Below, one piece after another: positions 1 to 10,000 of a stretch of 64,000 bases of DNA; positions within the stretch are counted from its first letter, which is position 1; the number at the start of each line of letters is the position of its first letter. The notes under the pieces are model-generated. The model was not told where the DNA came from. It made no database searches and was given only the letters and a program-made list of their open reading frames with translations. Origin of the DNA: Tannerella sp. (GTDB taxonomy: Bacteria > Bacteroidota > Bacteroidia > Bacteroidales > Tannerellaceae); contig JAITVY010000036.1 in assembly GCA_031285565.1 (NCBI GenBank), forward strand, positions 36,301 through 100,300, written 5' to 3'. The translations under genes were made by a program, and so were the position numbers.

Positions 1-127
1 CTGTAGGAAAATAATTTTCTTAATTACTCTCATGTTAATAAGTATATTAGTAAGTTAGATATTAGGGGGTGTTAAGATTTAAACACCCCTTGGTTTTGAT
101 ATAAAGGAAGTTTTTGTAACCGTCGGA

Positions 128-781
128 TTAATTAGCTTTTAACGACTTGGTTACATTTGAAGCAATCTTAGATGTAGATTTTAAACTGATCTTACGGAGT
201 ATTTCCGGTTTTTCCAGATGCATGCTGGTAAAATATTGATTACCTCTGCACACCTCTTTTTTATCTTTGTCAAAAACAGTGTAACTGACAATATGAAAAA
301 GAGTACGTAACGGTACTTCCTGCCATTTCAGGTAGTGCTGATTAAGAATCAGCATATAATCCGCATTTACTTTGTCCAGCGTTTTTTGCCATTCGGCGGA
401 TGATACGGACGTAATGTCCGAATAGCAATCTTCACTTTCTCCGTTTACTTTAATTGACTGGAGAAACTGGTCATTAATTTGTTCCGGACCGGCTGATACG
501 AATTTACAATCTTTGTCTTTGTTGGATGTTGCAATATTTTCAGAAATAATCCGGTTAAATTCCAGATTTATACTATCTGCTTCTATGCCTGTTTCTTCAG
601 CGATCATTCCATTATAGTAATAGTTTGATTTAACATTTTCATCCAGTCCGATAATCAGAATGTGTGATGTTTGTTTATGAACATCTTTACTTTCTTTTGC
701 ATCTTTGTTGTCTTTTGCTTGTACTTGCATACTAAGAATTAAAAGCATACCTGTTACTAATAAAGAATACATTTTTCTCAT
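128..781 (-). CDS. secreted hypothetical protein
   Basis: This 217-residue protein has a clear N-terminal signal peptide (Lys/Arg start, hydrophobic LLVTGMLLILSM, then a QAKD-type cleavage region) and a lysine- and aspartate-rich linker after it. The mature part shows no motif I recognise. Two cysteines (DKDCKF and EDCYS) could form a disulfide. There is no lipobox, so a periplasmic location is inferred. A -7 promoter element lies about 30 bp upstream of the start, so it is probably transcribed alone. The function is unknown. Confidence 0.7.
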   Translation of the reverse strand: MRKMYSLLVTGMLLILSMQVQAKDNKDAKESKDVHKQTSHILIIGLDENVKSNYYYNGMIAEETGIEADSINLEFNRIISENIATSNKDKDCKFVSAGPEQINDQFLQSIKVNGESEDCYSDITSVSSAEWQKTLDKVNADYMLILNQHYLKWQEVPLRTLFHIVSYTVFDKDKKEVCRGNQYFTSMHLEKPEILRKISLKSTSKIASNVTKSLKAN

Positions 782-809
782 GATTTTTTTATTTAAATTA
801 AATCTCCGG

Positions 810-817
810 CAAAAGTA
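810..817 (-). promoter_or_regulatory. -7 promoter element for the secreted protein
   Basis: Read on the minus strand this is TACTTTTG, an exact match to the Bacteroidota -7 consensus TAnnTTTG, about 30 bp before the start codon at 781. I see no TTTG at the expected -33 distance. Confidence 0.5.
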
Positions 818-1015
818 TTTACTGCATGTTACAAAAGTGTGACAAGCATATGAATTTACTGTTACAATGCACGACGAGCAAATAATCTATAGCTCATTCA
901 GAGCTGTAAATCTGTATGATCCGAATATTTATAGACTGGATAAAGAAGATAAAAGTGTTAACAATTAAGTGGGTAATTATAAGTAATTTAAATGAAATGC
1001 TGATAGAAGCCTTGA

Positions 1016-2197
1016 TTACTTTTCTTTATTTAGCTTGTATACTTTATTTTCTGCGATTGCTCTTATAATGGTTTGGGCTTTCTCTTTGCTTAAGTCGGAT
1101 GTTTCAATGTTATGAATGTCTTTTTTTCTGCTGGCAGAAATACTCTGATGTATTTTTTCAAGCGCCTTTTTTAAATCATTATTATTCGTAGTTCTGAAAT
1201 ACTCACCCCCGGTTGAATAAGCAATTTCTTTTAATGCCTCTTCGTCAATTTCAGAAGGAATCTGACGATATTGAATGCCGAATGGAGATTCCACCGGGTA
1301 GGGAGTTGGCGACGTATCACAAACCCCAACAACGTATAACTCGATATTATATAAATATGCGATTTCTGCAGCTGTTTTCAGTGAAATTTCACCCCTGTTA
1401 TTTGCGCCGTCAGTAAATAAAATGATGTATTTTTTAGTATTTTCATTATGTATAAGTTCGTCAATACTTGTTATCAGACCGGAACTGATAGCTGTACCTT
1501 CTTTATTGATATCTACCCGGTTTATATTTTCTATTGCGTTCCGGAAAGCTACAGAATTATCAGTCAATGAAGATAAAATCATAACATCTTTACCAAAGAC
1601 AATCAGTCCGGTTTGGTAATATTGCTCATAATTGCCCGGTTCTGCCAGAATGTTTTTAGTCGCTTCAAGGCGGTTAGGGCTAAAGTCTTCAGCCAACATT
1701 GAACTTGATACGTCAAGTAAATAAATTAAATCTGTATTGGGCTGTTTTTCAATATCTGTTACATCAACCGTTTTATACGTTTTCTGTAGTATCATTTCTA
1801 TGAGAGGTGAAGATAGTATAGCACATAAAGCTAGTATAAATATACCTGCAATAAAAAGAAAGTGAAGCCCTATAGAAAACCCCTTTTTAGTTTGCAGATC
1901 GTGAGTGTCTTTTTTAGTAGCGCTGATTAAAAGACTGATGTAAAAAATGATTAGTAATATTAAGAATGAGCATACTACATAAAATGTAATTCTTTTATAA
2001 TCCAAATGCTTTATGTTTGCCAGTATTGATTCCGTCGATTGATCCGTATCATTATTTTCAATCAATGTGTTTTTATTGACTGTATTTTCTGTTATAGCAT
2101 TTCCATTAATGGCATTGGCTGCACGAAGTTTAAAAGAAATATGGAGTACACAAAATAAAATAATTAGTATACCGGAAATTAGAACTCGCTTTTTCAT
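1016..2197 (-). CDS. BatA-like membrane protein with von Willebrand factor A domain
   Basis: This 393-residue protein has an N-terminal hydrophobic signal or anchor, then an Asn/Thr-rich spacer, two strong membrane segments (about residues 72-92 and 108-128), and a cytosolic or periplasmic VWA domain (about 150-345). The metal-binding MIDAS motif is intact: DVSSSM and, further on, LFTDGAN. Bacteroidota BatA/BatB proteins of the aerotolerance operon have the same VWA type. Here the usual neighbours (an MoxR ATPase, a DUF58 protein, BatB to BatE) are missing, and the C-terminal membrane helix typical of BatA is replaced by a charged tail. It is therefore an orphan of uncertain role, probably in envelope protein interaction. 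Confidence 0.75.
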   Translation of the reverse strand: MKKRVLISGILIILFCVLHISFKLRAANAINGNAITENTVNKNTLIENNDTDQSTESILANIKHLDYKRITFYVVCSFLILLIIFYISLLISATKKDTHDLQTKKGFSIGLHFLFIAGIFILALCAILSSPLIEMILQKTYKTVDVTDIEKQPNTDLIYLLDVSSSMLAEDFSPNRLEATKNILAEPGNYEQYYQTGLIVFGKDVMILSSLTDNSVAFRNAIENINRVDINKEGTAISSGLITSIDELIHNENTKKYIILFTDGANNRGEISLKTAAEIAYLYNIELYVVGVCDTSPTPYPVESPFGIQYRQIPSEIDEEALKEIAYSTGGEYFRTTNNNDLKKALEKIHQSISASRKKDIHNIETSDLSKEKAQTIIRAIAENKVYKLNKEK

Positions 2198-2366
2198 TTA
2201 CAAAATCCCTAATAATTATTTAATATATAGATGAAAATACTACCGTTTTTCCATAACCAAATAACCTACTGATACCAAGAGAAATTTCAGATGAGAAGAG
2301 ATAAGGGGATAATTATTTATTTGAAATGATAATCATTTGAGTATGCTAATGACTAAAGCTTATTTT

Positions 2367-3032
2367 TTAAAGTAAGATATTGTTATTAATATTTAGTTTA
2401 AAAGTCAAATCAAGAGCTTCGGCAGCTTTGCGGGATAATAACATACGGTTGAGGAATATTTCAAAATAATCCATAACAGCACAGATATGTGTATCAATGG
2501 TCAGGTATAAAGTAACGGTTTTAGTCGCTATGTCTAATTTTAATTCAGCTTTTTCAACTGCGTAGTTAACGCGATCGTGAATATCACTTTGAATAGTATG
2601 CCAATCGCGCACGCGACTCCGACGTACATCCGTCTTATCTGCCAGGATAAGTGCAGCCGCAACTTCGTTTACCGGAAACGCAGTCCCCTCGTCATGGTTA
2701 CCAATAGCTGTCACAACACGTGCCGTGTCTTTAGGATCCATACCCATCTTATCTAAAATGCGGAATGCCATAATAGCCCCGCTTTGCGCATGGTCTGCCC
2801 GGTTTACCACATTCCCGATATCATGCATATATCCGGCAATTTTGGCCAATTCTACTGTTTGGTCATCATACTCTAAAGCCTTTAATAAGTCGCCTGCTAC
2901 TTTGGCACATTTGGCACAATGGGCTAAATTATGTTCGGTGTAGCCCATTACTTCTAATGACGCATCGGCCTGCCTGATATAGGTATTTACCTCTTCAGAG
3001 TTCTTGATATCCTTATATGTTATTTGACTCAT
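2367..3032 (-). CDS. HD-domain phosphohydrolase
   Basis: This 221-residue protein carries an HD metal-dependent phosphohydrolase domain. The metal ligands visible are an early His (HNLAHCAKC), the HD pair in YMHDIGNV (near residue 68), and a later His-Asp in GNHDEGT. Such proteins hydrolyse phosphate esters of nucleotides or other small molecules; the substrate is not evident. The region after the core (residues 140-205) resembles the accessory part of the HD proteins related to the thermophilic 'phosphohydrolase' family. The yjdM gene ends 12 bp upstream on the same strand, so the two are probably one transcript. Confidence 0.8.
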   Translation of the reverse strand: MSQITYKDIKNSEEVNTYIRQADASLEVMGYTEHNLAHCAKCAKVAGDLLKALEYDDQTVELAKIAGYMHDIGNVVNRADHAQSGAIMAFRILDKMGMDPKDTARVVTAIGNHDEGTAFPVNEVAAALILADKTDVRRSRVRDWHTIQSDIHDRVNYAVEKAELKLDIATKTVTLYLTIDTHICAVMDYFEIFLNRMLLSRKAAEALDLTFKLNINNNILL

Positions 3033-3044
3033 TAAAACAGATTC

Positions 3045-3377
3045 TTAATTCTTTTTGAGGAAACAGGTTTTCAATACAATACCCGAACCATCGATTTTGC
3101 AGTCAACTTCTTCCGGATTATCTGTCAGGCGAATACTTTTTACTTTCGTACCCCGTTTGATAACCATTGACGAACCTTTCACATTCAGGTCTTTGATAAC
3201 CGTAACGGCATCTCCGTCTTTCAGTTCGGTTCCGTTACTGTCTTTCGGAACATCGGAAGCCTCTGTATCTTCTTCACCGGAAATCCATTCATGACTACAA
3301 TCAGGACATATATTTACCGTACCATCAAAGTACGTATTTTCCATTTCACATTTCGGACAATTCGATATTTCTGTCAT
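3045..3377 (-). CDS. yjdM: YjdM/PhnA-type zinc-ribbon protein
   Basis: This 110-residue protein begins with a zinc ribbon (CPKCEMEN near the start, then CPDCSHEW) and ends with the PhnA-family beta domain (DSNGTELKDGDAVTVIKDLNVKGSS). The family was named after alkylphosphonate genes, but most members, including E. coli YjdM, have no proven role in phosphonate use. Length and motif order match the family. The start is supported by a -7 element 28 bp upstream. It leads a two-gene unit with the HD protein. Confidence 0.88.
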   Translation of the reverse strand: MTEISNCPKCEMENTYFDGTVNICPDCSHEWISGEEDTEASDVPKDSNGTELKDGDAVTVIKDLNVKGSSMVIKRGTKVKSIRLTDNPEEVDCKIDGSGIVLKTCFLKKN

Positions 3378-3404
3378 AATTCAGATATTTTTAAAAAGGA
3401 AGCG

Positions 3405-3412
3405 CAAAGGTA
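3405..3412 (-). promoter_or_regulatory. -7 promoter element for yjdM and the HD gene
   Basis: TACCTTTG on the minus strand is an exact Bacteroidota -7 element, 28 bp upstream of the yjdM start. Confidence 0.55.
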
Positions 3413-3449
3413 AGCTATTTTGCAAAGGAAAAAAATAGGGTGAACTTTA

Positions 3450-4226
3450 TCACTTAACTTTATATAGAATATGATTGTCATTTGCTTCGAAAATGAAACC
3501 CGGTAATTGAATCACGATAAAATTCTGCAGATCAGGTTGTATGAAACCATAAAAAGACGTACCGGACTCGGAAATAAGTGTAATCAACTGGTTTTCCTGT
3601 AGCCATTTTCCTTGTATTAGCGGATAGTGCATAAACTGATAGTTGAAAGTTTGATCTTCATTCAGCTGTAAATCAGCTAAAATCTGGTCGGAGAATATTT
3701 TTGTTTGATACCGGTAGCCGATAGCATTGTCATCTGATTTTGTGGCTTTAGCCTGGTCAATTGCAGCCTGAATAACATCTTCTGAAAAGGTATTATATGA
3801 GTACGGAGGACCGGGTAACTGGCTTGTTTTTTCAGCGAATGTAAATACCCCTCCGGTCATGAAATCAAATCCCTGTTCGAAAACAAAATCATTGACCTCA
3901 TCCTGTTTTGCTTTCATTGCCAGATGGTTTACATCATCCCACAATGTTAATTGATGATCGATGTTTGTATATTCGCCTTGCGACAGGAAGTAAGACTGGG
4001 TAAGTTCAGGGGTAATATGGTAATTAGCAATTAACATATACGTGTGTGAAGGTTCAAATAAATACAGGTAACATTCAGTACTATCTGAATTTTCTTCCAG
4101 AATATAGTATTCGGTAAACTGATCATTTTCGGTAGGAATTGTTTTCCGGACATGTGTTTGTGCCGGTAACAAATCAGAGAAAAGAAATAAAACAACGGTA
4201 ACAATTAAATAGAATTCTGACTTCAT
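3450..4226 (-). CDS. secreted hypothetical protein
   Basis: This 258-residue protein has a signal peptide (MKSEFYLIVTVVLFLFSDLLPAQT, cleaved probably after the alanine). The rest alternates short beta-type segments and is rich in Tyr, Phe and Gln, as in periplasmic or outer-membrane-associated beta proteins. I recognise no domain. It has its own -7 element and stands alone between yjdM and a divergent transporter gene. The function is unknown. Confidence 0.65.
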   Translation of the reverse strand: MKSEFYLIVTVVLFLFSDLLPAQTHVRKTIPTENDQFTEYYILEENSDSTECYLYLFEPSHTYMLIANYHITPELTQSYFLSQGEYTNIDHQLTLWDDVNHLAMKAKQDEVNDFVFEQGFDFMTGGVFTFAEKTSQLPGPPYSYNTFSEDVIQAAIDQAKATKSDDNAIGYRYQTKIFSDQILADLQLNEDQTFNYQFMHYPLIQGKWLQENQLITLISESGTSFYGFIQPDLQNFIVIQLPGFIFEANDNHILYKVK

Positions 4227-4249
4227 TTTTGACTTTCTAAAATATCAGG

Positions 4250-4257
4250 CAAAGGTA
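4250..4257 (-). promoter_or_regulatory. -7 promoter element for the secreted protein at 3450-4226
   Basis: TACCTTTG on the minus strand, 24 bp upstream of the start codon. Confidence 0.5.
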
Positions 4258-4425
4258 ATTTTTTCATGATTATTTTGTTTGGATAAGATTATCAAAAAGA
4301 TACTTTTCATTCTTTGACACTGTTTATTTTGAATAAAAATAGGCGAAAATACAATAATCCCCATCTGAAAAACCTGGTTTTACATCATCGGGAGCCATTA
4401 TTTTAAGTAGCTACCCAAAATTTCT

Positions 4426-4433
4426 TACCTTTG
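4426..4433 (+). promoter_or_regulatory. -7 promoter element for the EamA transporter
   Basis: TACCTTTG on the plus strand, 44 bp before the ATG at 4478. It favours that ATG over upstream alternatives in other frames. Confidence 0.5.
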
Positions 4434-4477
4434 CTGCTCCCGGGAATTGTACAGTTCCTTGGAAATCGTAAATACAT

Positions 4478-5380
4478 ATGGATATTAAAATCAGGGCGAT
4501 TGCGGCTTGTCTGCTTTGGGGGTCGGCTTTTGCCGGTGCTAAAATTGGCTTTCAGTATGCAGAACCTATTTTTCTGTCAGGTATGCGCTTTACCCTGGCA
4601 GGTTTACTGTTGCTCCCATTGATCCGAATGCAAAGGATTGATATTCGTGCAAATTTAAAGCATTGGCGTTTCATGCTATTATTTGCATTTGTGCAAACAT
4701 TTCTGCAATACGGATTATTCTTTATGGGGCTCAACAAAGTGCCCGGAGCCACTTCGGCTGTAATTATTGGAGCGGGGCCACTGTTTGTTACTATCATGGC
4801 ACATCTGACATTGAAGAATGATAAACTAACCTGGCGTAAAATGATTGCCATCGGATTGGGTATTGCCGGTGTTGTATTTATTAGTCTGGCAAAAGGCAGT
4901 TTGATGTCCAATGATCCCACATTTTATACCGGTGTCATATTATTATTGTTAAGCAATATGATTGGTAGCTATACGAATATTATGGTCGTAAAGAAAAAGT
5001 CGTATAATATCTCTCCGATAGTGCTAACTTCATTTGCTAATTTTACAGGAGGTATCATGTTGTTAATTACTGCATCTATAGTAGAAAAACCTGAATTGAA
5101 AATTTACCCGACTGAATTTTATATCGCACTCTTGTGGCTGGCTTTTATTCCTGCTGCCGGTTTTTCTTTATGGTACGGACTATTGCAGCGGCCTGAGGTG
5201 AAAGTCTCGGAGCTGAACATCTGGAAATTCCTGATACCGGTTACAGGAAGCGTATTAAGCTGGATCTTACTGCCGGATGAATCTCCTGATATTACGACTA
5301 TTATAGGTATCTTGATTATTACTGTAGCTTTGCTTTTACTTCAATTGCCCAAACGTTTTTTTGCGAATAAAATCAGGTAA
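4478..5380 (+). CDS. EamA-family drug/metabolite transporter
   Basis: This 300-residue, very hydrophobic protein has about ten transmembrane helices made of two repeated EamA halves. The first starts at CLLWGSAFAGAKIGFQYAEP, with the typical W-G-x-x-F-x-x-x-K pattern. The second half begins near residue 150 (LLLLSNMIGSYTNI). Family members are inner-membrane exporters or permeases of amino acids or other small metabolites; the substrate cannot be read from sequence. Its 3' end overlaps the 3' end of the convergent TPR gene by 8 bp. Confidence 0.85.
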   Translation: MDIKIRAIAACLLWGSAFAGAKIGFQYAEPIFLSGMRFTLAGLLLLPLIRMQRIDIRANLKHWRFMLLFAFVQTFLQYGLFFMGLNKVPGATSAVIIGAGPLFVTIMAHLTLKNDKLTWRKMIAIGLGIAGVVFISLAKGSLMSNDPTFYTGVILLLLSNMIGSYTNIMVVKKKSYNISPIVLTSFANFTGGIMLLITASIVEKPELKIYPTEFYIALLWLAFIPAAGFSLWYGLLQRPEVKVSELNIWKFLIPVTGSVLSWILLPDESPDITTIIGILIITVALLLLQLPKRFFANKIR

Positions 5381-6821
5381 AATAAGCGTAACTGTTTGGA
5401 TTCTTAGTCTTGATATAGCTGCTGCTTATATTCTCTTTCTCTTCCGGCATTTTGTCCGGAAGTTGCTGAATTAATTCGTTGAGTTTCTCAAGTGTAATTG
5501 TTGTTTTCTTATTGTCAGGAGCCAATAATATATGCTCTCTTACACCCCGGAAGAACATATCTTCATGAAACTGTTCTAATTGTTTACGTGCGAAGTACTG
5601 GATAGCTTTTCCTTTATTCTCTCTAATATATTCATTAGCTAACAGTACATTAATGAAAAGGCATCGCTGACGTTTTACTTCATCGGTCACTTTAGATAGA
5701 TCCGAAATCATATTTAATTGCCAGATTTGTTCAAGATGATTCGTCTTCTTGCTACTATTCCATAGTTCATAATAAAGTACTGATGCATTATTCAACTGAC
5801 CGTCGCGGGCAAATGTCTCTGCTCTGAATTGCTTTAACATATTGACAAATAATGGTGCCGGCTGCAGTAATTGTTCTGCATAATCAAATAATTCAAAAGC
5901 CCTTTTACGATCATAGGTGCGTCCGAGAGCCGAACCCAGAAGCATACACACTTCAGTAGCAGTTGTGTCTTTTCGGAAAGCATATTCCAGAGGTTCAATA
6001 GAATCCAGATATTTCCCGGCATAATATCTGGATATGGCTCCGTATTTTAATGTTTTATAAGTAGAATCGCCTTCTGCAACTAATTTGGTATATATCTCAT
6101 CGGCTTGTGTATAATCTTTGAGTGTGAAAAGTACGATCGCTTTGCTTTGAAGTAATAATCGGTTGGCCGGACTGTATGATAATGCCGTATCACAAATTGT
6201 TAATGCGGCTTCCGGTTCCTGAATTAATAATAATGTATTCACTAAAGTAGATGCTGCCGACGCATTCTCTTTGTTGTTCTGAAATGCCTTTGTATAGTAG
6301 GTTGAGGCGTTCATCAGTTGGTCTGTGCGGTTGTAACAATCACCTATATTTCGTAAAATAACCGGATTGTCGGGATCTTGTTCCAGTAAATAAAAAAAGC
6401 GGTCCATCGCATCTGTATACCTGCTAGCCTGCATATACAACCGGGCCAATTGATAATTAGCATAAAAATCGGTGCTGTCCTGCTCTAATACCTTATGAAA
6501 ATATAGTTCCGACTCTCTGGCTTTTCCGATATATGCTGCCGTACGGGCGATTGTATTCAGCAAATCAATACGGGTTGTATCAGAAGAAAGACAATGCAGG
6601 TAGCATTGATAGGCTTCTTTGTATTTTAACATGCCTTCATAAGCTTGCCCGATGATATATATATTCTGAATATCTGAAGAATCGGATTTATTCAGGTTTG
6701 CAGCATATTTAATTATATCCTGATAACGTTTTTGATTGATAAGTGTTTGCAGAGAAGGGTGTTGCGCTTGGGTAATTGAGGCGAGGCTACATATAAAAAA
6801 CAAGAAGAACAACTTTTTCAT
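5373..6821 (-). CDS. tetratricopeptide-repeat protein with signal peptide
   Basis: This 482-residue protein starts with a signal peptide (KKLFFLFFICSLASITQAQ) and continues with at least eight TPR units spaced about 34 residues apart (for example AYQCYLHCLSSDTTRIDLLNTIA, YFHKVLEQDSTDFYANYQLARLY). The C-terminal 120 residues are less repetitive and include EQFHEDMFFRGVREHILL. TPR proteins of this kind are periplasmic scaffolds; the partner is unknown. A TATATTTG element lies 47 bp upstream. It converges with the EamA gene, overlapping by 8 bp. Confidence 0.8.
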   Translation of the reverse strand: MKKLFFLFFICSLASITQAQHPSLQTLINQKRYQDIIKYAANLNKSDSSDIQNIYIIGQAYEGMLKYKEAYQCYLHCLSSDTTRIDLLNTIARTAAYIGKARESELYFHKVLEQDSTDFYANYQLARLYMQASRYTDAMDRFFYLLEQDPDNPVILRNIGDCYNRTDQLMNASTYYTKAFQNNKENASAASTLVNTLLLIQEPEAALTICDTALSYSPANRLLLQSKAIVLFTLKDYTQADEIYTKLVAEGDSTYKTLKYGAISRYYAGKYLDSIEPLEYAFRKDTTATEVCMLLGSALGRTYDRKRAFELFDYAEQLLQPAPLFVNMLKQFRAETFARDGQLNNASVLYYELWNSSKKTNHLEQIWQLNMISDLSKVTDEVKRQRCLFINVLLANEYIRENKGKAIQYFARKQLEQFHEDMFFRGVREHILLAPDNKKTTITLEKLNELIQQLPDKMPEEKENISSSYIKTKNPNSYAYFT

Positions 6822-6867
6822 ATATACTTATTTTGGTTATGGATTTTTTACTTAAATCACCTATCTA

Positions 6868-6875
6868 CAAATATA
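6868..6875 (-). promoter_or_regulatory. -7 promoter element for the TPR gene
   Basis: TATATTTG on the minus strand, 47 bp upstream of the TPR gene start. Confidence 0.45.
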
Positions 6876-7021
6876 TAATTATTTTTATACTTGCGGATAA
6901 ATCTTTGTTAATTCCCAACAGATTATTTGAATATGTTATATTTCGTAGCTAATTTTACGGTCGTTTTGCTGGAGGGTAAAAGAACAGATCAATCGAAATA
7001 TACCATAAATATAAAATTAAT

Positions 7022-10000
7022 ATGTCAAAAATTGGAGTGAAGAAAGTAATAGTATTAGGCTCAGGCGCATTAAAGATTGGCCAGGCCGGTGAATTTGACT
7101 ATTCCGGGTCGCAGGCATTGAAAGCGTTGCGGGAAGAAGGGGTTCAATCGGTTTTAATAAACCCGAACATCGCAACGATTCAAACTTCCGAAGGTGTGGC
7201 TGACAGCGTTTATTTCCTGCCGATCACACCTTTTTTTGTAGAGGAAGTTATCAAAAAAGAGAAACCGGATGGTATATTACTTGCTTTTGGTGGGCAAACA
7301 GCGCTTAATTGCGGAACCAAGCTATATACGGATGGCACATTAGATAAATATGGAGTCAAGGTTCTGGGAACTTCGGTTGAGGCTATTATGTATACCGAAG
7401 ATCGTGATCTGTTTGTTAAGAAGCTTGATGAGAAAGGGTTAAAAACTCCCGTTAGCCAGGCAGTCGAAACAATGGAAGATGCAATAGCAGCAGCTAACCG
7501 GATTGGTTTTCCGGTTATGGTTCGTTCGGCGTATGCGTTGGGGGGATTAGGTAGCGGTATCTGTAAAGATGAGGCTGAATTGCGTACCCTGGCTGAAAGC
7601 GCTTTCGCATTTTCATCACAAATCCTGGTAGAAGAATCGCTGAAAGGTTGGAAAGAGATTGAATTTGAAGTTATACGCGATAAAAACGACCATTGCTTTA
7701 CGGTTGTAAGCATGGAAAATGTTGATCCGCTAGGGGTGCATACCGGCGAAAGTATTGTAGTGGCTCCTACCTGTTCGTTGAATGATGAAGAACTGGAAAT
7801 GTTGCAGGACATTTCAGTACGGTCTATACGGCATTTAGGTATTGTGGGTGAATGTAATATCCAGTATGCTTATAGCTCAGAAACAGGAGATTACCGGATT
7901 ATTGAAGTAAATGCCCGTCTGAGCCGTTCATCAGCATTGGCTTCGAAAGCAAGCGGATATCCATTGGCTTTTGTTGCAGCAAAGCTGGCATTAGGATATG
8001 GGTTGGATGAGATCGGAGAAATGGGTACACCCAATTCGGCATATAAAGCGCCTGAAGTAGATTATATAATAGCTAAGATACCACGATGGGACTTGACTAA
8101 ATTTGCCGGAGTTAGCCGTCAGATCGGTTCAAGTATGAAATCTGTCGGTGAAATCATGTCAATCGGAAAAAGCTTTGAAGAAATCATGCAAAAAGGATTG
8201 CGTATGATAGGGCAGGGGATGCATGGTTTCGTAGGTAATAATGACCTGGAATTTGAAAATCTGGATGATGAACTGGAGAACCCAACCGACCTGCGTATCT
8301 TCGCCGTAGCCAAAGCATTGGAAAAAGGATATACTGTTGACCGTATTTATGAGTTAACGAAAATCAACCAGTGGTTCCTGAATAAACTTAAGAATATTGT
8401 TGATTATACAAAGGTATTGTCTGGGTATAATAAAATAGAAGATTTACCTGTAGATGTATTGAAGGAAGCTAAACGTTTAGGATTTTCAGACTTCCAGATT
8501 GTCCGTTTTGTGGAAAATCCACAAGGTAATATGGAAAAGGAAAATATCCGTGTACGTTCGTTACGGAAGAAACTGGGCATTTTACCCAGTGTGAAACGGA
8601 TTAATACAATTGCTTCCGAGCATCCTGAACTGACGAATTACCTGTATATGACGTATGATGGTAGCGAGCACGATATCCCCTACTATAAAAATGATAAGAG
8701 TGTCATTATACTAGGGTCGGGAGCTTATCGTATCGGTTCGTCAGTAGAGTTTGACTGGTGTTCGGTAAATGCGACTCAAACTGCACGTAACCTGGGGTAT
8801 AAGTCAATAATGATCAATTATAACCCCGAAACAGTATCGACAGATTATGATATGTGCGACCGTCTGTATTTTGATGAGTTATCATTTGAACGGGTGTTGG
8901 ATGTCGTTGACCTGGAGATGCCGAAAGGTGTAATTGTTTCAATGGGTGGGCAGATACCGAATAACCTGGCAATGAAACTTTACCGTCAACAGGTGCCGAT
9001 ATTGGGAACATCACCGCTTTCTATCGACAGGGCTGAAAACCGCCATAAATTCTCAGCAATGCTCGATACGCTGGGTATTGACCAGCCCAGGTGGGCCGAA
9101 TTAACGAGTATGGATGAAATTGATAACTTTATTGCAGAGGTTGGTTTCCCTATCTTGATTCGTCCGTCTTATGTATTAAGCGGGGCAGCAATGAATGTAT
9201 GTTATACAAAAGAACAACTGGTTGAATTCTTAAAGGTTGCTGCTAAAATTTCTAAAGAATATCCGGTTGTAGTTTCGGAATTTTTGCAGGATGCGAAAGA
9301 AGTCGAATTTGATGCGGTTGCGATGAATGGCGAAGTTGTTGAATATGCTATTTCGGAACATGTTGAATTTGCAGGTGTGCATTCGGGTGATGCTACACTC
9401 GTATTCCCGGCGCAAAAAATATATTTCGAGACGGCGCGCCGTATCAAGAAAGTTAGTCGTATGATTGCTAAGGAACTTAATATCAGTGGACCTTTCAATA
9501 TCCAATATCTGGCGAAAAATAATGATGTAAAAGTGATTGAATGTAATCTGCGTGCATCGCGGAGTTTCCCATTTGTATCAAAAGTCTTGAAACGCAACTT
9601 TATTGAAACAGCAACCCGTATTATGCTGGATGCACCTTATTCAAAACCGGATAAATCAGCATTTGACATTGATTGGATTGGTGTAAAAGCATCCCAGTTC
9701 TCTTTTGGGCGTTTACATAATGCGGATCCTGTATTAGGTGTTGATATGAGTTCAACCGGTGAAGTTGGTTGTATTGGCGACGATTTCGATGAAGCATTAT
9801 TGTCTGCAATGATTGCAGTAGGCAATTTTATACCGAAGAAAAATGTAATGGTTTCGTCGGGAGGAGCAAAGAGTAAGGTTGATTTGCTTGAGCCTTGTTT
9901 AATGCTCGAAGCGAAAGGATATAAAATTTATGCAACAAACGGTACTGCAAAATTCCTGAATGATAATGGTATTGAGGCTACTGCTGTTTGCTGGCCGGAC

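Noticed and set aside
7210..7812. 200-residue minus-strand open frame inside carB
   Set aside because: It is entirely antisense to the conserved first ATP-grasp domain, has a Ser/Pro-rich random composition, and has no promoter.
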